A stretch of DNA of 9,266 nt from an uncultured Bacteroidota bacterium (GTDB lineage Bacteria; Bacteroidota; Bacteroidia; Flavobacteriales; BACL11). The stretch lies in the NCBI GenBank assembly GCA_902514225.1, contig CABXPN010000038.1:1-9266 (forward strand), written 5' to 3'. The first letter of the stretch is position 1, and the number at the start of each line of letters is the position of its first letter. Below, piece after piece: positions 7,554 through 9,266 of the stretch. A program made the position numbers and the translations under genes. A model generated the notes under the pieces. The model had not been told where the DNA came from. It searched no databases and saw only the letters and a program-made list of their open reading frames with translations.

Positions 7554-8078
7554 TTATGGGGTTTGGTTTCTTTCTCTCAACTGGGATAAAAACGAATCTA
7601 ACTCTTTATCTTTTTTCAAAATAATTACATCTTTAGTAGTTTTAACCTTCTCTAATATGTTGTAGATATTTGCTCTGTTTTTGTAGTTAAAAGTTAAAAC
7701 ATATTTCAAAAATTCTAAATCAAATTCTTCTTTACATCCGGGAGCCATATCAGATCTTTTCTTTCCATAATCAATAAAGACCCTTTTGACCACTCTGAAA
7801 AAACATTTTAATATTGAATAATCTAAATAAATTAGTGTGTCACATTTTTCAATTCTTATGTCTAATGATTCGATATAAGTGCCGTCCATTATCCAAGATG
7901 GTTTTTTAATTAAATTATTTAGTATTCTCTCCCATTCTTCCTTTTTAGGTTCTTCCCAATTAGGTTTATGATAATATCGGTCCAGATGAATAAGTGCTAC
8001 ATTTAGAATGGATTGTAATTTTTTAGAAAAAGTAGATTTTCCTGCACCACAACAACCTATTACTAAAACCTTTTGCAT
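7554..8078 (-). CDS. Small P-loop NTPase, 'topology modulation protein' (FlaR-like) family
   Basis: A 174-residue nucleotide-kinase-like P-loop protein. Walker A is GCCGAGKST (residues 8-16, Lys14). The family pattern follows in order: HLDRYYHKPNW (31-41), WIMDGTY (62-68), a CDTLIYLDY strand near 79-87, and RSDMAPGC (108-115). The family is labelled topology modulation protein or FlaR-like from early genetics, but the sequence looks more like a small-molecule or nucleotide kinase; the substrate is unknown. I chose the ATG at 8076-8078 because it gives the usual family N-terminus (Met-Gln-Lys-Val-Leu-Val-Ile-Gly), starts one base after the rluF stop, and follows an AAGGGAAATAAG stretch that resembles a ribosome binding site. 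An in-frame ATG at 8096 would add six residues and overlap rluF by 17 nt. Last gene of the minus-strand cluster. Confidence 0.85.
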   Translation of the reverse strand: MQKVLVIGCCGAGKSTFSKKLQSILNVALIHLDRYYHKPNWEEPKKEEWERILNNLIKKPSWIMDGTYIESLDIRIEKCDTLIYLDYSILKCFFRVVKRVFIDYGKKRSDMAPGCKEEFDLEFLKYVLTFNYKNRANIYNILEKVKTTKDVIILKKDKELDSFLSQLRERNQTP

Positions 8079-8079
8079 C

Positions 8080-8823
8080 TTATTTCCCTTCTTCAAAAGT
8101 TTTAATAGAGTGTTCTACTGCTTGATTAATTTGATTTAATTCTGTTGATGTAAAATAACGGTAAGTTCCTACAGGAACATCCAATTTGATATTCATTATC
8201 CTTACTCTTTTTAGTTTTTTTACATCATATCCCAAGTACTCACACATCCTACGGATTTGTCGGTTTAACCCTTGGGTTAAGATGATCTTGAATGTATTTT
8301 TCCCGGTCTGTTTTACTTTACATTTTCTGGTAATAGTATCCAAAATAGGAACTCCATTACTCATTTCTTCTATAAATTCCTTGGTTACTGGTTTGTGTAC
8401 CGTAACTTCATATTCCTTTTCATGATTGTTACGAGCACGCAAAATCTTATTTACAATATCTCCATCATTAGTTAGGAAAATAAGTCCTTCTGATGGTTTG
8501 TCTAAACGCCCAATTGGAAAAATTCGTGTTGGATAATTTATATAATCGATAATATTATCTCTTTCTCTAACTTGGTCGGTAGTGCAAACAATTCCAACAG
8601 GCTTATTAAAAGCCAAATAAACCATCTTTTTCTTTTTAGCTCTGTGGACCACTTTACCATTTACAATTACTTCATCCTCATCAGAAACCTTAGTTCCCAT
8701 AAGTGGAATTTTCCCATTAATTTTTACTCTTCCTTGTTCTATTAGTTTATCTGCAGCACGCCTGGAACAGAATCCTATTTCTGATAAGAATTTATTTATT
8801 CGGGTAAGTTTTGGTTCGCTCAT
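8080..8823 (-). CDS. rluF: 23S rRNA pseudouridine synthase, RluF type
   Basis: A 247-residue RsuA/RluB/E/F-family pseudouridine synthase. An N-terminal S4 RNA-binding domain covers about residues 5-60 (RINKFLSEIGFCSRRAADKLI). The catalytic domain holds GRLDKPSEGLIFLTNDGD with the catalytic Asp108, and the signature QGLNRQIRRMCEYLGYDVKKL. Stretches such as GDIVNKILRA, HEKEYEVTV, and LKRVRIMNI match E. coli RluF (catalytic Asp107) closely, so RluF, which modifies U2604 of 23S rRNA in E. coli, is preferred over RluB, RluE or RsuA. The substrate in this organism is inferred. The ATG shares its A with the stop of the upstream flavoprotein gene (TAATG), so the two are probably coupled; the P-loop NTPase gene begins one base after its stop. 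Confidence 0.93.
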   Translation of the reverse strand: MSEPKLTRINKFLSEIGFCSRRAADKLIEQGRVKINGKIPLMGTKVSDEDEVIVNGKVVHRAKKKKMVYLAFNKPVGIVCTTDQVRERDNIIDYINYPTRIFPIGRLDKPSEGLIFLTNDGDIVNKILRARNNHEKEYEVTVHKPVTKEFIEEMSNGVPILDTITRKCKVKQTGKNTFKIILTQGLNRQIRRMCEYLGYDVKKLKRVRIMNIKLDVPVGTYRYFTSTELNQINQAVEHSIKTFEEGK

Positions 8824-9266
8824 TAATTAAGTTTTGAGGCGATAAAAGCGGTAGTCCAAGCGGCTTGGAAATTAAATCCTCCTGTAACTCCATCAATATC
8901 TAAAATTTCTCCTGCAAAGTAAAGGTTTTTTATGTGTTTACTCTCCATTGTTTTTATATTAATACTTTCAGAACTTATACCTCCACAAGTTACAAACTCC
9001 TCTTTAAAAGTAGTTTTCCCTTTTACAGAGTATATATCATTACAGATAGTTTGTACTAGTTTATTTAATTGTTTTTTTCCTAATTCTCCCCATGGTTTTT
9101 CTTCTGATAAATCAGATCGTTCCAATAAATAACTCCAAAATCTTTTCGGGAAATTAAAAGGGCGAATATTAAATAATTTCTTTTGCTTATTTTCCGTAAT
9201 TATGGATTGAAGCTCATCTTTTATCTTTTCAAAATTACTTTTTCCACACCAAGAAACACTAATATT
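8823..9266 (-). CDS. HI0933/YhiN-family FAD-dependent flavoprotein, C-terminal part
   Basis: The frame stays open to the right edge of the window, giving the last 147 residues of a protein that is normally about 400 long; the N-terminal FAD-binding part lies outside. Known family features seen are FKEEFVTCGGIS, NIKTMESK, LYFAGEILDIDGVTGGFNFQAAWTTAFIAS near the C-terminus, which forms part of the FAD site, and PWGELGKKQLNKL upstream. The family (HI0933-like, related to BaiN) is a group of NAD(P)/FAD-dependent oxidoreductases mostly of unknown substrate. The visible part has no frameshift or stop. Its TAA overlaps the rluF start by one base. A start inside the visible sequence (for example TTG at 9125) is not needed and would remove conserved sequence. 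Confidence 0.9.
   Translation of the reverse strand, partial: NISVSWCGKSNFEKIKDELQSIITENKQKKLFNIRPFNFPKRFWSYLLERSDLSEEKPWGELGKKQLNKLVQTICNDIYSVKGKTTFKEEFVTCGGISSESINIKTMESKHIKNLYFAGEILDIDGVTGGFNFQAAWTTAFIASKLN

Noticed and set aside
1..9266. CRISPR arrays, transposases, att sites, tRNA or rRNA genes
   Set aside because: No spaced direct repeats, transposase-like proteins, flanking inverted repeats or cloverleaf-like sequences were seen on reading; nearly all of the window is coding.

Overview
The window carries a nearly complete SUF iron-sulfur cluster assembly operon from an AT-rich member of the Bacteroidota, most likely a Flavobacteriia-like lineage. Three things point there: the gene order (A-type carrier, sufB, sufC, sufD, sufS, sufE, DUF59/sufT, DUF2480), the DUF2480 gene itself, which I know only from Bacteroidota, and the lack of clear Shine-Dalgarno sequences before most starts. 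By-eye samples give roughly 33-40% G+C in the suf genes and 25-28% in the two genes that follow them.

Layout. Positions 1-6069 are one plus-strand operon. Its first gene, an IscA/SufA-type carrier, is cut by the left edge, so the operon promoter is outside the window. All junctions are tight: gaps of 10 nt or less, directly abutting genes, or short overlaps. Positions 6121-6759 (minus) encode a DUF2306 multi-span membrane protein. It is divergent from a plus-strand lipoprotein with a C-terminal YARHG domain (6800-7549). Positions 7554-9266 are a compact minus-strand cluster, read right to left: the C-terminal part of an HI0933/YhiN-family flavoprotein (cut by the right edge), an RluF-type 23S rRNA pseudouridine synthase, and a small P-loop 'topology modulation'-type NTPase.

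How the genes work together. SufS takes sulfur from cysteine and SufE relays it to the SufB-SufC-SufD scaffold, where the cluster is built with ATP hydrolysis by SufC. The A-type carrier and SufT then help deliver clusters to target proteins. DUF2480 is the last gene of the operon; it has no function that I know of, but it carries three cysteines in motifs that look conserved, which makes it the best candidate here for an undescribed Fe-S accessory factor.

Main anomaly. sufC is split by a one-base frameshift inside an 11-G run (1799-1809), between its intact Walker A half and its intact signature/Walker B half. Every other suf gene is intact, so a sequencing or assembly homopolymer error is the simplest explanation. 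A real slippery or phase-variable tract would be remarkable and is easy to test. Apart from this and DUF2480, I see no obviously new multi-gene system. No RNA genes, CRISPR arrays, insertion sequences or convincing rho-independent terminators were found.
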